Source of the DNA: Thermithiobacillus plumbiphilus
GTDB taxonomy: Bacteria > Pseudomonadota > Gammaproteobacteria > Acidithiobacillales > Thermithiobacillaceae
NCBI RefSeq assembly: GCF_038070005.1
Contig: NZ_JBBPCO010000007.1
Location: forward strand, 1-64,000
Reading direction: 5' to 3'
Length of the DNA stretch: 64,000 nt
A program made the translations under genes and the position numbers. Shown in pieces: positions 29,000 through 37,751 of the stretch. Positions within the stretch are counted from its first letter, which is position 1; each line of letters starts with the position of its first letter. A model generated the notes under the pieces. That model did not search any database. It saw nothing but the letters and a program-made list of their open reading frames with translations, and was not told the DNA's origin.

Positions 29000-29821
29000 A
29001 TGACCCCATCATCATCCACTTTGCACCTGGCCGATTCGGACGCCTCGCTACCTTTCTACGCGGCCCAGGCCGAGGAAATCGCCCTTTTCGAGCAGGCCTG
29101 GCGCAATCAGTTACCCCTGCTCATCAAGGGACCGACCGGCTGTGGCAAGACGCGTTTCGTGAGTTACATGGCGAGCCGTCTGGGGTTGCCGCTGTTTACC
29201 GTTGCCTGCCACGACGACCTGAGTGCCGCCGATCTGGTAGGCCGGCATTTGATCGGCGATGGGACCACCTATTGGCAGGATGGGCCGCTCACCCGCGCTG
29301 TGCGCGAGGGTGGCATCTGCTATCTCGACGAGGTGACCGAGGCGCGCAAGGACACCACAGTGGTGCTGCATCCGCTCACCGACGATCGGCGCATCCTGCC
29401 GATCGAACGCACCGGCGAGACCTTGCAGGCGCCCTCGGACTTCATGCTGGTGGTGTCCTACAACCCCGGCTATCAGAACCTGCTGAAAAGCATGAAGCCG
29501 AGCACCCGCCAGCGCTTCGTGTCGCTTCGCTTCGGTTTTCCGGAACCGGTGCGGGAACGCGAGATCGTGATCGGCGAAACCGGCATCGATATCCGTCTGG
29601 CGGAGCGCCTGGTCGCACTGGCCGGGGCCCTGCGCACTCTCAAGGAGCATGATCTCGAAGAGGTTGCCAGCACCCGGCTGCTGATCTACGCCGCCCGGCT
29701 CATCCAGAGCGGCTTCGATCCCCTGGAGGCGTGCCGGGCCGCCTTGGTCGAGCCGCTCACCGACGATGAAGAGACGGCGGCGGCCTTGATGGAAGTGGTA
29801 CAGGTCAACTTCGGCTATTGA
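29000..29821 (+). CDS. norQ: NorQ, MoxR-type AAA+ ATPase
   Basis: A 273-residue AAA+ ATPase of the CbbQ/NirQ/NorQ group. Walker A GPTGCGKT is at residues 44-51 and Walker B is in CYLDEVTEAR. With NorD it activates NOR, probably by helping insert the non-heme iron. It is clearly a relative of the CbbQ at 59.6 kb; the two share long identical stretches around both motifs. Confidence 0.93.
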   Translation: MTPSSSTLHLADSDASLPFYAAQAEEIALFEQAWRNQLPLLIKGPTGCGKTRFVSYMASRLGLPLFTVACHDDLSAADLVGRHLIGDGTTYWQDGPLTRAVREGGICYLDEVTEARKDTTVVLHPLTDDRRILPIERTGETLQAPSDFMLVVSYNPGYQNLLKSMKPSTRQRFVSLRFGFPEPVREREIVIGETGIDIRLAERLVALAGALRTLKEHDLEEVASTRLLIYAARLIQSGFDPLEACRAALVEPLTDDEETAAALMEVVQVNFGY

Positions 29822-29833
29822 GGAACATGGAGC

Positions 29834-31672
29834 ATGGAAGAACAGGTTGGCGCCCTCTGGCACAGGCTGGTCACCGGCTGGGCGCGTCAGGACCATCCGG
29901 CGGCAGCCGTGTCGTTGGAAGAGTTGCGCAAGACGCTCGGCGTCCTATTTCGTGCCCTGGGTGGAGATGGCGGCCTGAGTGTGGAAGCGGCCAGCGCTAC
30001 TCGCCATGGTGCCCGGCGCGGACTTCGGAGCCGTTTGGCGGGCAGTGACGAAAAGGCGGAACTCGCCTGGCGCGACGCCGAAACACTGCGGTTGCCGGCG
30101 CGCATCGCACTGTTTCCCGAGCGTACCCTGAACCGGGATCTCTACCTCTGGTTGGCGGCGCTGGCGGCTTGTGATGCGCCGACGGCCGGGGACTGGTTCC
30201 ATCAGAGTCAGGCTGCCACCCAGAGGCTTCTGTCACGCTATCCAGGTTTGCAAAGTCGCTATGGGCGCCTGTTGGCGGCTTACCTGCCTCTGCGCCCCGA
30301 ACCCGAACGTCTGCCGACCGAAGAGGCGGCGCAGGAACGCGCCATACGTGCCGCCCTGCAAGCCCCTGGCAGTGTCGCTGTGCTGCCGTCCGCCCGCAGG
30401 CCGCCGCAACCGGTCCAGCTCTGGCTGCATCCGGCGCCGCCGTCTGCGGGCATGCTGGCGCGCAATGCCAGCGATCCAGCCGCTGGCGCCGAAGGCGACG
30501 GCAAGAGCCGCAAGGCCGCCGATGCGCGCCGGCGCCAGGGTGAGCAGGTGGAGCAGTCAGCAGACAAGAGCGGCTTTCTGATGTTTTTTCGCGCCGAAAG
30601 CCTGTTGAGCTGGGCCGAGTTCGTGCGCGTCAACCGCCCCAGCGACGATGATGACGATACGAATGCCGACAAGGCCCTGGATGATCTCGACCGGATCAGC
30701 ATCGTTCCCGACGACCAGCGCATCGCCTCGCGGCTGCGCTTCGATCTTGACCTGCCGCCCGCCGCCATGGATGAAACTCCGCTGGGGGAGGGTATCCTGC
30801 TGCCGGAATGGGACTACCGCAAAGCGCTTCTGCAACCAGCGCACTGTCGCCTGCAAGCCATGCAGGCCACCGATGTCGTCCCGGGAGAACTGCCGCCGGG
30901 CCTGATGCCCATCGCCCGGCGTCTGCGTCGGCATTTTGAAACCCTGAGCGTGCCGCGGCAGTGGCGCAAAGGGGAACCCGACGGTGAAGAGCCGGATCTG
31001 GACGCCTGCGTGCGTGATCTGGCCGAGCGCCGGAGCGGCGTCACAGCTGGCCCGCGTGGCCTGTATCAAGCGCGCCATGAACGCCGGCGTGATCTGGCCT
31101 GCCTGCTGCTGGCAGATCTGTCGCTGTCCACCGATGCTTGGGTCAGTAACGCTGCGCGCGTGATCGACGTGATTCGCGACAGCCTGTTTCTGTTTGCCGA
31201 GGCCTTGTCCGCCAGTGGCGACCAGTTCGCCCTGTATGGATTCAGCTCCATCAAGCGTCAGAACGTGCGATTTCATGTGCTCAAGGATTTCGCGGCGCCT
31301 TATGACCGACTGGCGAAGGGGCGCATCGCCGCCATCAAGCCCGGTTACTATACCCGCATGGGCGCGGCTATCCGCAACGCCAGCACCCTGCTGGCCCGCC
31401 AGCCGGCCCGCCAGCGTCTGCTCCTGCTGCTCACAGACGGCAAGCCGAACGACCTCGATCACTACGAGGGCCGCTACGGCATCGAGGATACCCGCCAAGC
31501 GGTCCAGGCCGCCCGTCGCCAGGGGCTGCTGCCTTTCTGCGTCACCATCGATGAGCAGGCCGGCAGCTATCTACCACATCTTTTTGGCGCCAACGGCTTC
31601 GTGCTGATCCGCCAGCCGGCCGATCTGCCGCGCCAGCTACCTCAACTCTACGCGCAACTGACACGCGCCTGA
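29834..31672 (+). CDS. norD: NorD, von Willebrand factor A-domain activation protein
   Basis: A 612-residue protein with a C-terminal VWA domain bearing the metal-ion site DLSLS at residues 428-432. It partners NorQ in maturing nitric oxide reductase. Residues about 225-250 form a charged, low-complexity linker. The start is 13 bases after norQ. The paralogue CbbO at 57.2 kb performs the matching job for Rubisco. Confidence 0.92.
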   Translation: MEEQVGALWHRLVTGWARQDHPAAAVSLEELRKTLGVLFRALGGDGGLSVEAASATRHGARRGLRSRLAGSDEKAELAWRDAETLRLPARIALFPERTLNRDLYLWLAALAACDAPTAGDWFHQSQAATQRLLSRYPGLQSRYGRLLAAYLPLRPEPERLPTEEAAQERAIRAALQAPGSVAVLPSARRPPQPVQLWLHPAPPSAGMLARNASDPAAGAEGDGKSRKAADARRRQGEQVEQSADKSGFLMFFRAESLLSWAEFVRVNRPSDDDDDTNADKALDDLDRISIVPDDQRIASRLRFDLDLPPAAMDETPLGEGILLPEWDYRKALLQPAHCRLQAMQATDVVPGELPPGLMPIARRLRRHFETLSVPRQWRKGEPDGEEPDLDACVRDLAERRSGVTAGPRGLYQARHERRRDLACLLLADLSLSTDAWVSNAARVIDVIRDSLFLFAEALSASGDQFALYGFSSIKRQNVRFHVLKDFAAPYDRLAKGRIAAIKPGYYTRMGAAIRNASTLLARQPARQRLLLLLTDGKPNDLDHYEGRYGIEDTRQAVQAARRQGLLPFCVTIDEQAGSYLPHLFGANGFVLIRQPADLPRQLPQLYAQLTRA

Positions 31673-31686
31673 CCGGAGTCCATCGC

Positions 31687-32130
31687 ATGCGCCTGACACT
31701 CTATACCGATTACGCTCTGCGTGTACTGCTCTACCTCGGGCTCAAAGGGGAGTCGCTTTCCACTATCCGCGAAATCTCCACCTTCCACGGTATCTCACAT
31801 AACCATCTGGTAAAGGTGGTCCATCAATTGGGGGCCTGGGGTTACGTGCGCACACTGCGAGGCCGTGGCGGTGGCATTCAGCTTGCCCGGCCGCCGGCGC
31901 AGATCAACGTTGGCGAGTTGGTGCGGCGTACCGAGGATGATCTGCAACTCGTCGAGTGCCTGGCCGCCTGCAAGGGCAGTTGCGCGATCGAGGCGAACTG
32001 CAGTCTGAAGTTCATTCTTCAGGAAGCGGTGACCCAGTTCCTGGCGATCTTGAGCCGCTATACTCTGGCCGATTTGCTGAATCAAGGCCCGCAGATGCCC
32101 GGTCGGATAGCCGGTTTGTCATTTTCGTAG
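31687..32130 (+). CDS. nsrR: NsrR, NO-sensing Rrf2-family repressor
   Basis: A 147-residue Rrf2-family regulator with an N-terminal winged helix (MRLTLYTDYALRVLLYL is the family opening) and the cysteine group Cys91, Cys95, Cys99 and Cys105 that would hold an iron-sulfur cluster sensitive to NO. It lies directly after norD, so it probably represses nor or hemerythrin genes until NO appears. I could not identify its operator. Confidence 0.9.
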   Translation: MRLTLYTDYALRVLLYLGLKGESLSTIREISTFHGISHNHLVKVVHQLGAWGYVRTLRGRGGGIQLARPPAQINVGELVRRTEDDLQLVECLAACKGSCAIEANCSLKFILQEAVTQFLAILSRYTLADLLNQGPQMPGRIAGLSFS

Positions 32131-32138
32131 GGGTCGAC

Positions 32139-32152
32139 TTGATCCAGGTCAA
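32139..32152. promoter_or_regulatory. FNR/DNR-type box before the HdrB-like gene
   Basis: TTGATCCAGGTCAA is identical to the box at 26007 and lies nine bases after the nsrR stop, about 128 bases before the HdrB-like start. Confidence 0.75.
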
Positions 32153-32273
32153 GGCGGGGACGATGCGGCCGGCATAGATTGGAATACTTGGTGCAGCTCC
32201 ACTGCCACGCACCAATTTCCGACCAAATTGCTCAGGTAATGTTGCCCCCCGACCGGGCCAGGAGGAATCAACG

Positions 32274-33632
32274 ATGAGCTTCAACGACACCGCTAACGGA
32301 CAGGGTATCGCCGGTCACGGCGCCTTTTTTCAGAACACCAATCTCAATGCACAGGAGGCCGAGCATGCGACAGCCTGGGTGCGCCGGCATGTGGACCGGC
32401 GCACGGTGGACCTGGGCGATCGCATGGATGACGTGCGCGAGCACATGTGGGAGTTGGAGAAGGACGGCGAGATCATTATCCACCGCATCCGCGACGAACA
32501 TGCGCCGGTGATGACCAAGACGCTCTATGGCTGGGATAAAAGGGTTCCCACCAAACAGCTCTGGCATCACAAGAGCTGTGGCCAGTGCGGCAACATCCCG
32601 GGCTACCCCACCAGCCTGCTGTGGTTCATGAACCGGCTTGGCCAGGTACCCGGCCGCGATTATCTCGATGAGACCGACCAGACCAGTTGCACCGCCTGGA
32701 ACTATCACGGTTCCGGCATCGGCAACGTCGAGAGCCTGGCCGCCGTGTTCCTGCGCAACTTCCACCAGGCCTATGTCTCTGGCAAGCAGCACGGCTATGA
32801 TCTCGGCTATTTCTATCCCCTGGTACACTGCGGCACGAGCTTCGGCAACTACAAGGAAATCCGCAAGTACCTGATCGAGAGTGCGGCACTGCGCGAGAAA
32901 GTGAAGAAGATCCTCGGCAAGATCGGCCGCCTGGTGGATGGCAAGCTCGTCATCCCCGAGGAGATCATTCACTACTCCGAGTGGCTGCACGTCATGCGCA
33001 ACCGCATAGCCAGCGAGCTGCAGACCATTGATGTCTCCCACATCCGCACCACCGTGCATCCGGCTTGTCACGTCTACAAGATGGTACCCGAGGACGCTAT
33101 CTATGATCCGGATGTGCTGGGTGGCAACCGGGTGGCGGTGACCACCTCGGTGCTGATGGCTCTAGGGGCGCAGGTGATCGACTACTCCACCTGGTATGAC
33201 TGCTGCGGCTTTGGCTTTCGGCACATCATCAGTGAGCGCGAGTTCACCAGAAGCTTCACCATCGATCGCAAGATCAAGGTGGCGCAGGAGGAAGCGCGGG
33301 CCGACGTGATGGTGGGCCACGACACCGGCTGCATCACCACCATGGACAAGAACCAGTGGATCGGCAAGGCGCACGAGAAGAACTACTCGATGCCGATCAT
33401 GGCCGACGTGCAGTTCGCAGCCCTTGCCTGCGGTGCCGATCCCTTCAAGATCGTGCAGCTGCAGTGGCACGCCTCGCCCTGCGAGGAACTGGTGGAGAAG
33501 ATGGGCATCTCCTGGGATGATGCCAAGCACAAGTTCGAGCTGTACTTGAAGGAAGTCGAGGCCGGCAACATCGAATACCTCTACGACCCCGATCTGGCCC
33601 TGGTCGGCGGAAAAACACTGACTTTTGATTGA
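32274..33632 (+). CDS. Orphan HdrB-like (CCG-domain) iron-sulfur protein
   Basis: A 452-residue protein with two cysteine-rich CCG-type domains. The second is clear: HPACH, then WYDCCGFGF, then HDTGC. The first is less typical (SCGQCGN, SCTAWNY, VHCGTSFG). This is the fold of heterodisulfide reductase subunit B, which holds non-cubane [4Fe-4S] clusters, and the length recalls the larger HdrB2-type proteins of sulfur oxidisers. No HdrA, HdrC or lipoate-binding partner is nearby, so it is an orphan under FNR control. ATG 32274 follows AGGAGG. Substrate unknown. Confidence 0.72.
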   Translation: MSFNDTANGQGIAGHGAFFQNTNLNAQEAEHATAWVRRHVDRRTVDLGDRMDDVREHMWELEKDGEIIIHRIRDEHAPVMTKTLYGWDKRVPTKQLWHHKSCGQCGNIPGYPTSLLWFMNRLGQVPGRDYLDETDQTSCTAWNYHGSGIGNVESLAAVFLRNFHQAYVSGKQHGYDLGYFYPLVHCGTSFGNYKEIRKYLIESAALREKVKKILGKIGRLVDGKLVIPEEIIHYSEWLHVMRNRIASELQTIDVSHIRTTVHPACHVYKMVPEDAIYDPDVLGGNRVAVTTSVLMALGAQVIDYSTWYDCCGFGFRHIISEREFTRSFTIDRKIKVAQEEARADVMVGHDTGCITTMDKNQWIGKAHEKNYSMPIMADVQFAALACGADPFKIVQLQWHASPCEELVEKMGISWDDAKHKFELYLKEVEAGNIEYLYDPDLALVGGKTLTFD

Positions 33633-33661
33633 CCACGCGTCTATTTCCAAAGGAGTTTTCC

Positions 33662-33916
33662 ATGCCTCAAGCCTTCCCGATTCTGGAGCAGCAGGCACAT
33701 CTCTTGGATGCCCGTGGTGTGGCCAAGCGTTTTCGCCACGCTGCCATTTTCGGCGCCCTGGACGCGCTGCAACCGGGCGAGACCATGCGTTTCGTGAATG
33801 ATCACGACCCGCTGCCCTTGCTGGAGCAGATGCTGGCGCGCTACGCTGAAGGCATCCACTTTCACTATATCGAACGGCAACCGGGACGGATCGTGATCGA
33901 TTTCACGAAACACTGA
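33662..33916 (+). CDS. DUF2249-domain protein
   Basis: An 84-residue DUF2249 protein (LDARGVAKRFRHAAIFGALDAL, GETMRFVNDHDPLPLLEQM). It follows the HdrB-like gene by 29 bases with AAGGAG before the start and is probably in the same transcript. A second DUF2249 gene sits at 25.3 kb beside a hemerythrin. Confidence 0.82.
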   Translation: MPQAFPILEQQAHLLDARGVAKRFRHAAIFGALDALQPGETMRFVNDHDPLPLLEQMLARYAEGIHFHYIERQPGRIVIDFTKH

Positions 33917-33961
33917 GCCTTACGGCTGTCCATGAATCCTGTCCTCCTGCGAGCTGGCCGC

Positions 33962-34321
33962 ATGAGCATTTGTATCAAGCGCATCTATGAACCTGCCGGG
34001 CCCGAGGACGGTCGGCGCTATCTGGTGGAGCGCCTGTGGCCCCGAGGCGTGCGCAAGGACAGTGCCGCGCTGGATGCTTGGCTCAGGGATGCTGCGCCGA
34101 GTACCGGGCTGCGGCAGTGGTTCGCGCATGATCCCGATAAATGGGAGGCATTTCAGCAGCGTTACCGGGCGGAGCTGGACGCCAACCCCGCCGCCTGGCA
34201 ACCCTTGCTGGAGCAGGCCGTCCAAGGTCCTGTGACCCTGATCTACAGTGCCCGCGATCCGGGGCTCAACAGTGCCCTGGTCCTGCGCGATTATCTGCGG
34301 ACGCGGTCAGGACAGGCATGA
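33962..34321 (+). CDS. DUF488 (YeaO-like) protein
   Basis: A 119-residue DUF488 protein of YeaO type (IKRIYEPAGPEDGRRYLVERLWPRGV is the family head). Function unknown. I chose ATG 33962 since the family starts there; ATG 33932 is an upstream option and neither has a strong ribosome site. Its stop overlaps the next start (ATGA). Confidence 0.82.
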   Translation: MSICIKRIYEPAGPEDGRRYLVERLWPRGVRKDSAALDAWLRDAAPSTGLRQWFAHDPDKWEAFQQRYRAELDANPAAWQPLLEQAVQGPVTLIYSARDPGLNSALVLRDYLRTRSGQA

Positions 34322-34842
34322 GTGCCATCCTGATGCTGCTGTCCCTGTGGCTGCATGTGGCGTCCATCGTGGTCTGGCTTGGCGGCATGACCTTTTTCGT
34401 GCTGGTGCTGATGTCGGTGGCCCGTACCCAGGCCTACCGTGCCCTGGCCCCAGCGCTGATCGAACGCATCGGTTTGAGGTTCCGGACAGTGGCCTGGTTT
34501 GCACTCGGCGTCTTGGTGCTGAGCGGGATCTCCAATCTTTACCTATTGGGTGCAAGTCCTGCGGCGCTTCTCGATTCGAGGTTCTGGCAGTCGCCGCCCG
34601 GCCGGTTGCTGGAGGTGAAGTTGTCGCTGATATCGGTGATCCTGATCTTAAGTGTGGTACATGATTTTTACATCGGCCCGCGCAGTATGACTCTCACCCA
34701 GGCTGACAAGATAACTTCGCCCGAATCGGAACGCCTGCGTCGACAGGCCATGTTGATCGGTCGGGTGAATTTTCTGCTGGCGCTGATGGTGCTGGTCCTG
34801 GGCCTGATGCTCGGGCATGGCTTTTTTCCGTTCCAGGGCTGA
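34318..34842 (+). CDS. Four-helix membrane protein, CopD-like
   Basis: A 174-residue protein with four predicted membrane helices, including LWLHVASIVVWLGGMTFF, where His and Trp resemble the CopD/DUF4149 family; VVHDFYIGPR in the third region is also typical. Such proteins may bind heme or copper. It is coupled to the DUF488 gene by an ATGA overlap and precedes hemN by 45 bases. Confidence 0.68.
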   Translation: MSAILMLLSLWLHVASIVVWLGGMTFFVLVLMSVARTQAYRALAPALIERIGLRFRTVAWFALGVLVLSGISNLYLLGASPAALLDSRFWQSPPGRLLEVKLSLISVILILSVVHDFYIGPRSMTLTQADKITSPESERLRRQAMLIGRVNFLLALMVLVLGLMLGHGFFPFQG

Positions 34843-34887
34843 ACAGCTTTTGCGCCTCGCAGAAACACATGATGTTGGAGAATTACC

Positions 34888-36279
34888 ATGACTGACCAGT
34901 CCCCGGTGCTGGATCCCGTTTTGATCCGCAAATACGACCGCGAGGGGCCGCGTTATACGTCCTACCCGACGGCTCCCCAGTTTCAGGCGGATTTTGATGC
35001 CGCGACCCTGGAGCAGATCATCGCCGCCACCAATGCGGAAAACCCCCGACGCCCGCTGTCGCTCTACGTGCATGTGCCCTTTTGCGATACGGTCTGCTTC
35101 TACTGCGCCTGCAACAAGGTGGTGACCAAGGATCACAGTCGCGCGGCGATCTACCTGCAGCATCTCGAGCGGGAAATCGCGCGCGTGGGCGGGCTGTTCG
35201 ACCGTGCGCGTCCGGTCTCGCAACTGCACTGGGGCGGTGGCACGCCAACCTTCCTGAGCGATGCGGAGATCACCGCGCTCATGGGCATCTTAAGGCGGCA
35301 TTTCACCTTGCTGGAGGGGGATCAGGGTGAGTACGGCATCGAGATCGATCCGCGCCGGCTTGGCGCCGGGACCCTGGCGCTGCTGCGCGATCAGGGCTTC
35401 AACCGGATCAGCCTCGGCGTGCAGGATCTCGATCCCGCGGTGCAGCGGGCCGTCAACCGCATGCAGAGCGAGGAATGCACCTTCGGCGTGCTGCATGAGG
35501 CGCGGCGCCTGGGCTTCAAGTCCCTGAGCCTGGATCTGATCTACGGGCTGCCCCAGCAGACGCCGGAAAGCTTCGCCCGCACCCTGGCGCGGGTCATCGC
35601 CGAACAGCCCGACCGCCTCTCGCTGTTCAACTATGCCCATCTGCCGGAACGCTTCAAACCGCAGCGGCGCATCCAGGCCGCCGACCTGCCGAGCGCAGAG
35701 GCCAAGCTGGCCATCCTCGGCCAGAGCATCGAAACGCTGAGCGCGGCGGGCTACGTCTATATCGGTATGGATCATTTCGCCCTGCCCGGTGACAGTCTGG
35801 TGCAGGCCCAGCGCGATGGCACCCTGCATCGTAATTTCCAGGGTTATTCCACCCACGGTGATTGCGATATCGTTGCCCTGGGCGTGAGCGCCATCTCGCG
35901 CATTGGCGACAGCTACAGCCAGAATGTCAGCGTCCTGGATGACTACCAGGCACGTATCGACGCCGGGCATTCGCCGCTGGCGCGCGGCATGACCCTGAGC
36001 GATGATGACCGCCTGCGACGGGCCGTCATCGATCAGCTCATCTGTCACTTCAGGCTGGATTTCGCCAGCATGGAAGCGCGCTTCGGGATCACGTTCCGGG
36101 ACTACTTCGCCGCCGAGCTGCAAATGCTCGCCAGCATGGCCGACGACGGTCTGCTGCGCCTGCATGCATCCGGCATCGAGGTGTTGGCGCCCGGCCGGCT
36201 GCTGATCCGCAACGTCTGCATGGTCTTCGATGTCTACCTGCGCCAGGGCGCGCCGGTGCGTTTTTCCAGGGTGATCTGA
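34888..36279 (+). CDS. hemN: Oxygen-independent coproporphyrinogen III oxidase
   Basis: A 463-residue radical SAM enzyme that makes protoporphyrinogen for heme synthesis without oxygen. It opens with the HemN signature GPRYTSYPTAPQF and has the cluster motif CDTVCFYCAC (with the fourth cysteine typical of true HemN, unlike HemW). Heme is needed for NarI, NorBC and cytochromes, which fits the neighbourhood. The ATG follows TTGGAG. No FNR box is seen directly upstream, so it may be read from the 32.1 kb promoter. Confidence 0.95.
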   Translation: MTDQSPVLDPVLIRKYDREGPRYTSYPTAPQFQADFDAATLEQIIAATNAENPRRPLSLYVHVPFCDTVCFYCACNKVVTKDHSRAAIYLQHLEREIARVGGLFDRARPVSQLHWGGGTPTFLSDAEITALMGILRRHFTLLEGDQGEYGIEIDPRRLGAGTLALLRDQGFNRISLGVQDLDPAVQRAVNRMQSEECTFGVLHEARRLGFKSLSLDLIYGLPQQTPESFARTLARVIAEQPDRLSLFNYAHLPERFKPQRRIQAADLPSAEAKLAILGQSIETLSAAGYVYIGMDHFALPGDSLVQAQRDGTLHRNFQGYSTHGDCDIVALGVSAISRIGDSYSQNVSVLDDYQARIDAGHSPLARGMTLSDDDRLRRAVIDQLICHFRLDFASMEARFGITFRDYFAAELQMLASMADDGLLRLHASGIEVLAPGRLLIRNVCMVFDVYLRQGAPVRFSRVI

Positions 36280-36295
36280 AGAGAGCTCTGCTGGA

Positions 36296-36309
36296 TTGAT
36301 TCAAATCAA
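36296..36309. promoter_or_regulatory. FNR/DNR-type box
   Basis: TTGATTCAAATCAA matches the FNR dyad exactly in both half-sites. It lies 17 bases after hemN and before two very small reading frames and a hemerythrin gene. Confidence 0.75.
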
Positions 36310-36375
36310 GTCCCTGGTGCGTGTCCAAGGGTATGATCAGCGGGACGGGAAGGAACCTGCATGGAGGTCGGGACA

Positions 36376-36420
36376 ATGGAGCGCTTCGTGAGCGGCGCTC
36401 ATGGCTGGTTGTTCGGCTGA
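36376..36420 (+). CDS. Possible 14-residue leader peptide or gene remnant
   Basis: A 14-codon frame begins at 36376, eight bases after a perfect GGAGG, and encodes MERFVSGAHGWLFG. It sits within the expected 5' region of the transcript from the box at 36296. It may be a translated leader, or the start of a lost membrane gene. Evidence is limited to the ribosome site and position. Confidence 0.3.
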   Translation: MERFVSGAHGWLFG

Positions 36421-36452
36421 ATGCAGGGGCTTGCCAAGGAGTCAAATACACC

Positions 36453-36611
36453 ATGCAACAGGATCGCAGCAGGCAGATGCACGAGGAAATCGGCATGGGC
36501 CTGGTTCAGGCGGTGGTGGATGATTTCTATGCCCGCATTCACCCGGGCCTCGCATCCATGTCCGAGTTTCATGCGGCCAAGGTCGCGCCCGACCCTGTGG
36601 AGCAGCCATGA
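36453..36611 (+). CDS. Small globin-like fragment
   Basis: A 52-residue frame with AAGGAG upstream. Residues about 9-33 (EEIG, AVVDDFYARI) resemble the A/B helices of truncated hemoglobins, compare ERIGG and LVERFYAHM in the intact globin at 42 kb, but the heme-binding half is absent. Its stop overlaps the hemerythrin start (ATGA), which implies it is still translated. It may be a degraded globin gene kept as a coupling leader, or a small protein of its own. Confidence 0.4.
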   Translation: MQQDRSRQMHEEIGMGLVQAVVDDFYARIHPGLASMSEFHAAKVAPDPVEQP

Positions 36612-37144
36612 TCCAGCTACCCGAAACCGCCCCCGGTTTTGATGATCCCCTGGGCCTGCTGGCCGCCTGCCATGGCCGTATCCAGGCGCAATGCGAACTG
36701 CTCCTGCGTCTGCAGGCGCATCTCGGTCAGTTCGGCAGCGATATCCAGGCGAGCCAGGCCGCGCGCCGGATCCGGCAGTATTTCACCACCGCCGGGCGGC
36801 ATCACCATGAGGATGAAGAGCAGGATTTCTTCCCCATGCTGGCCGCGTATGCCCGCACACAGCAGCGCACCGAGATACTGACCCTGATGGACGCCCTGAG
36901 GCAGGAACATGCGCGGCTAGACTTGCTCTGGGAGGCGCTGGTCCCGCAACTCGAACGCATTATTGCCGGCGATTACGTCGCACCCGATTGCCTGCCGGCG
37001 GTAGACTTCAGTCAGAGCAATCGGGATCACGTCCAGCAGGAAAACACACTGATCCTGCCTTTCGCCCACGAGGTCCTCTCCCCGGAGGACCTGCGCCAGC
37101 TCGGCAGTGCCATGGCTGCCCGTCGTTCAAATCCGCGCACCTGA
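36608..37144 (+). CDS. Hemerythrin-domain protein
   Basis: A 178-residue four-helix protein with diiron-type ligands in ACHGRI, RHHHEDEEQDFFP, RQEHARLD and the C-terminal NRDHVQQENTLILPFA. It belongs to the hemerythrin family in a longer form than the two other copies in this window. It follows the globin-like fragment by an ATGA overlap and lies downstream of an FNR box. Likely role: sensing or scavenging O2 or NO, or iron repair. Confidence 0.82.
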   Translation: MIQLPETAPGFDDPLGLLAACHGRIQAQCELLLRLQAHLGQFGSDIQASQAARRIRQYFTTAGRHHHEDEEQDFFPMLAAYARTQQRTEILTLMDALRQEHARLDLLWEALVPQLERIIAGDYVAPDCLPAVDFSQSNRDHVQQENTLILPFAHEVLSPEDLRQLGSAMAARRSNPRT

Positions 37145-37152
37145 AGTGGTGC

Positions 37153-37596
37153 TTAGGCCGCCAGAAGCTGTACGGCCTGCAAAACCGGCCCGCGCTGGCC
37201 AGTGAACAGCCGGTCGACCGCCGGATACAGCTCGTCTTCCTCGCGCTTGTCATGCTGTTCCAGGATGATGCTGACCGTATCCATCAGGGCGAGGGCTTCC
37301 TCGGCATCATGGCTGAGGATCGCCTCCAGGATCTCTTCAAAAAAGCTGCGCAGGTCCTGATGCCCCTTGCGCAGGATCTCGACCAGGGCAATGTCCTGCG
37401 CATCTGCACCTGCGGTCATGGCCGGAAACAGGTAGCTTTCCTCCACCGCCATGTGTTTCTCGATTTCGCGGCGAAAGTGCTGGAACTCCGGCTCCGCCAG
37501 CATCCAGTCGCCGCCCTTGATACTGGCACGTGCGGCATCGAACAGACGATCGAGCAGGTGATGATGCTCGGTGAAGATCTGGCTCAGGGTTTCCAT
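37153..37596 (-). CDS. Hemerythrin-like diiron protein
   Basis: A 147-residue HHE protein; ligands are seen in TEHHHLLD, EIEKHMAVEESYLFP, KGHQDLR and EQHDKREEDELYP. It converges with the previous hemerythrin gene, eight bases apart. The start follows AAAGGAG. An FNR box is centred 67 bases upstream. Confidence 0.88.
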   Translation of the reverse strand: METLSQIFTEHHHLLDRLFDAARASIKGGDWMLAEPEFQHFRREIEKHMAVEESYLFPAMTAGADAQDIALVEILRKGHQDLRSFFEEILEAILSHDAEEALALMDTVSIILEQHDKREEDELYPAVDRLFTGQRGPVLQAVQLLAA

Positions 37597-37656
37597 GGCG
37601 AGCTCCTTTCAGTGATGTACCTGAGAGCCATTTTGCGGAAATCAGGCCTGGGCGCA

Positions 37657-37670
37657 TTGATCCAGATCAA
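37657..37670. promoter_or_regulatory. FNR/DNR-type box
   Basis: TTGATCCAGATCAA is a perfect dyad. It lies between the divergent hemerythrin (start 37596) and the thioredoxin-like gene (start 37752) and could act on both. Confidence 0.8.
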
Positions 37671-37751
37671 GGCAGGCGCAGATGCGCATCCCTATGCTGA
37701 TGTCATGGAGGCCGCAATCGCCTCATTGAGCAGCCAGAGAGGAGTCCCGCC

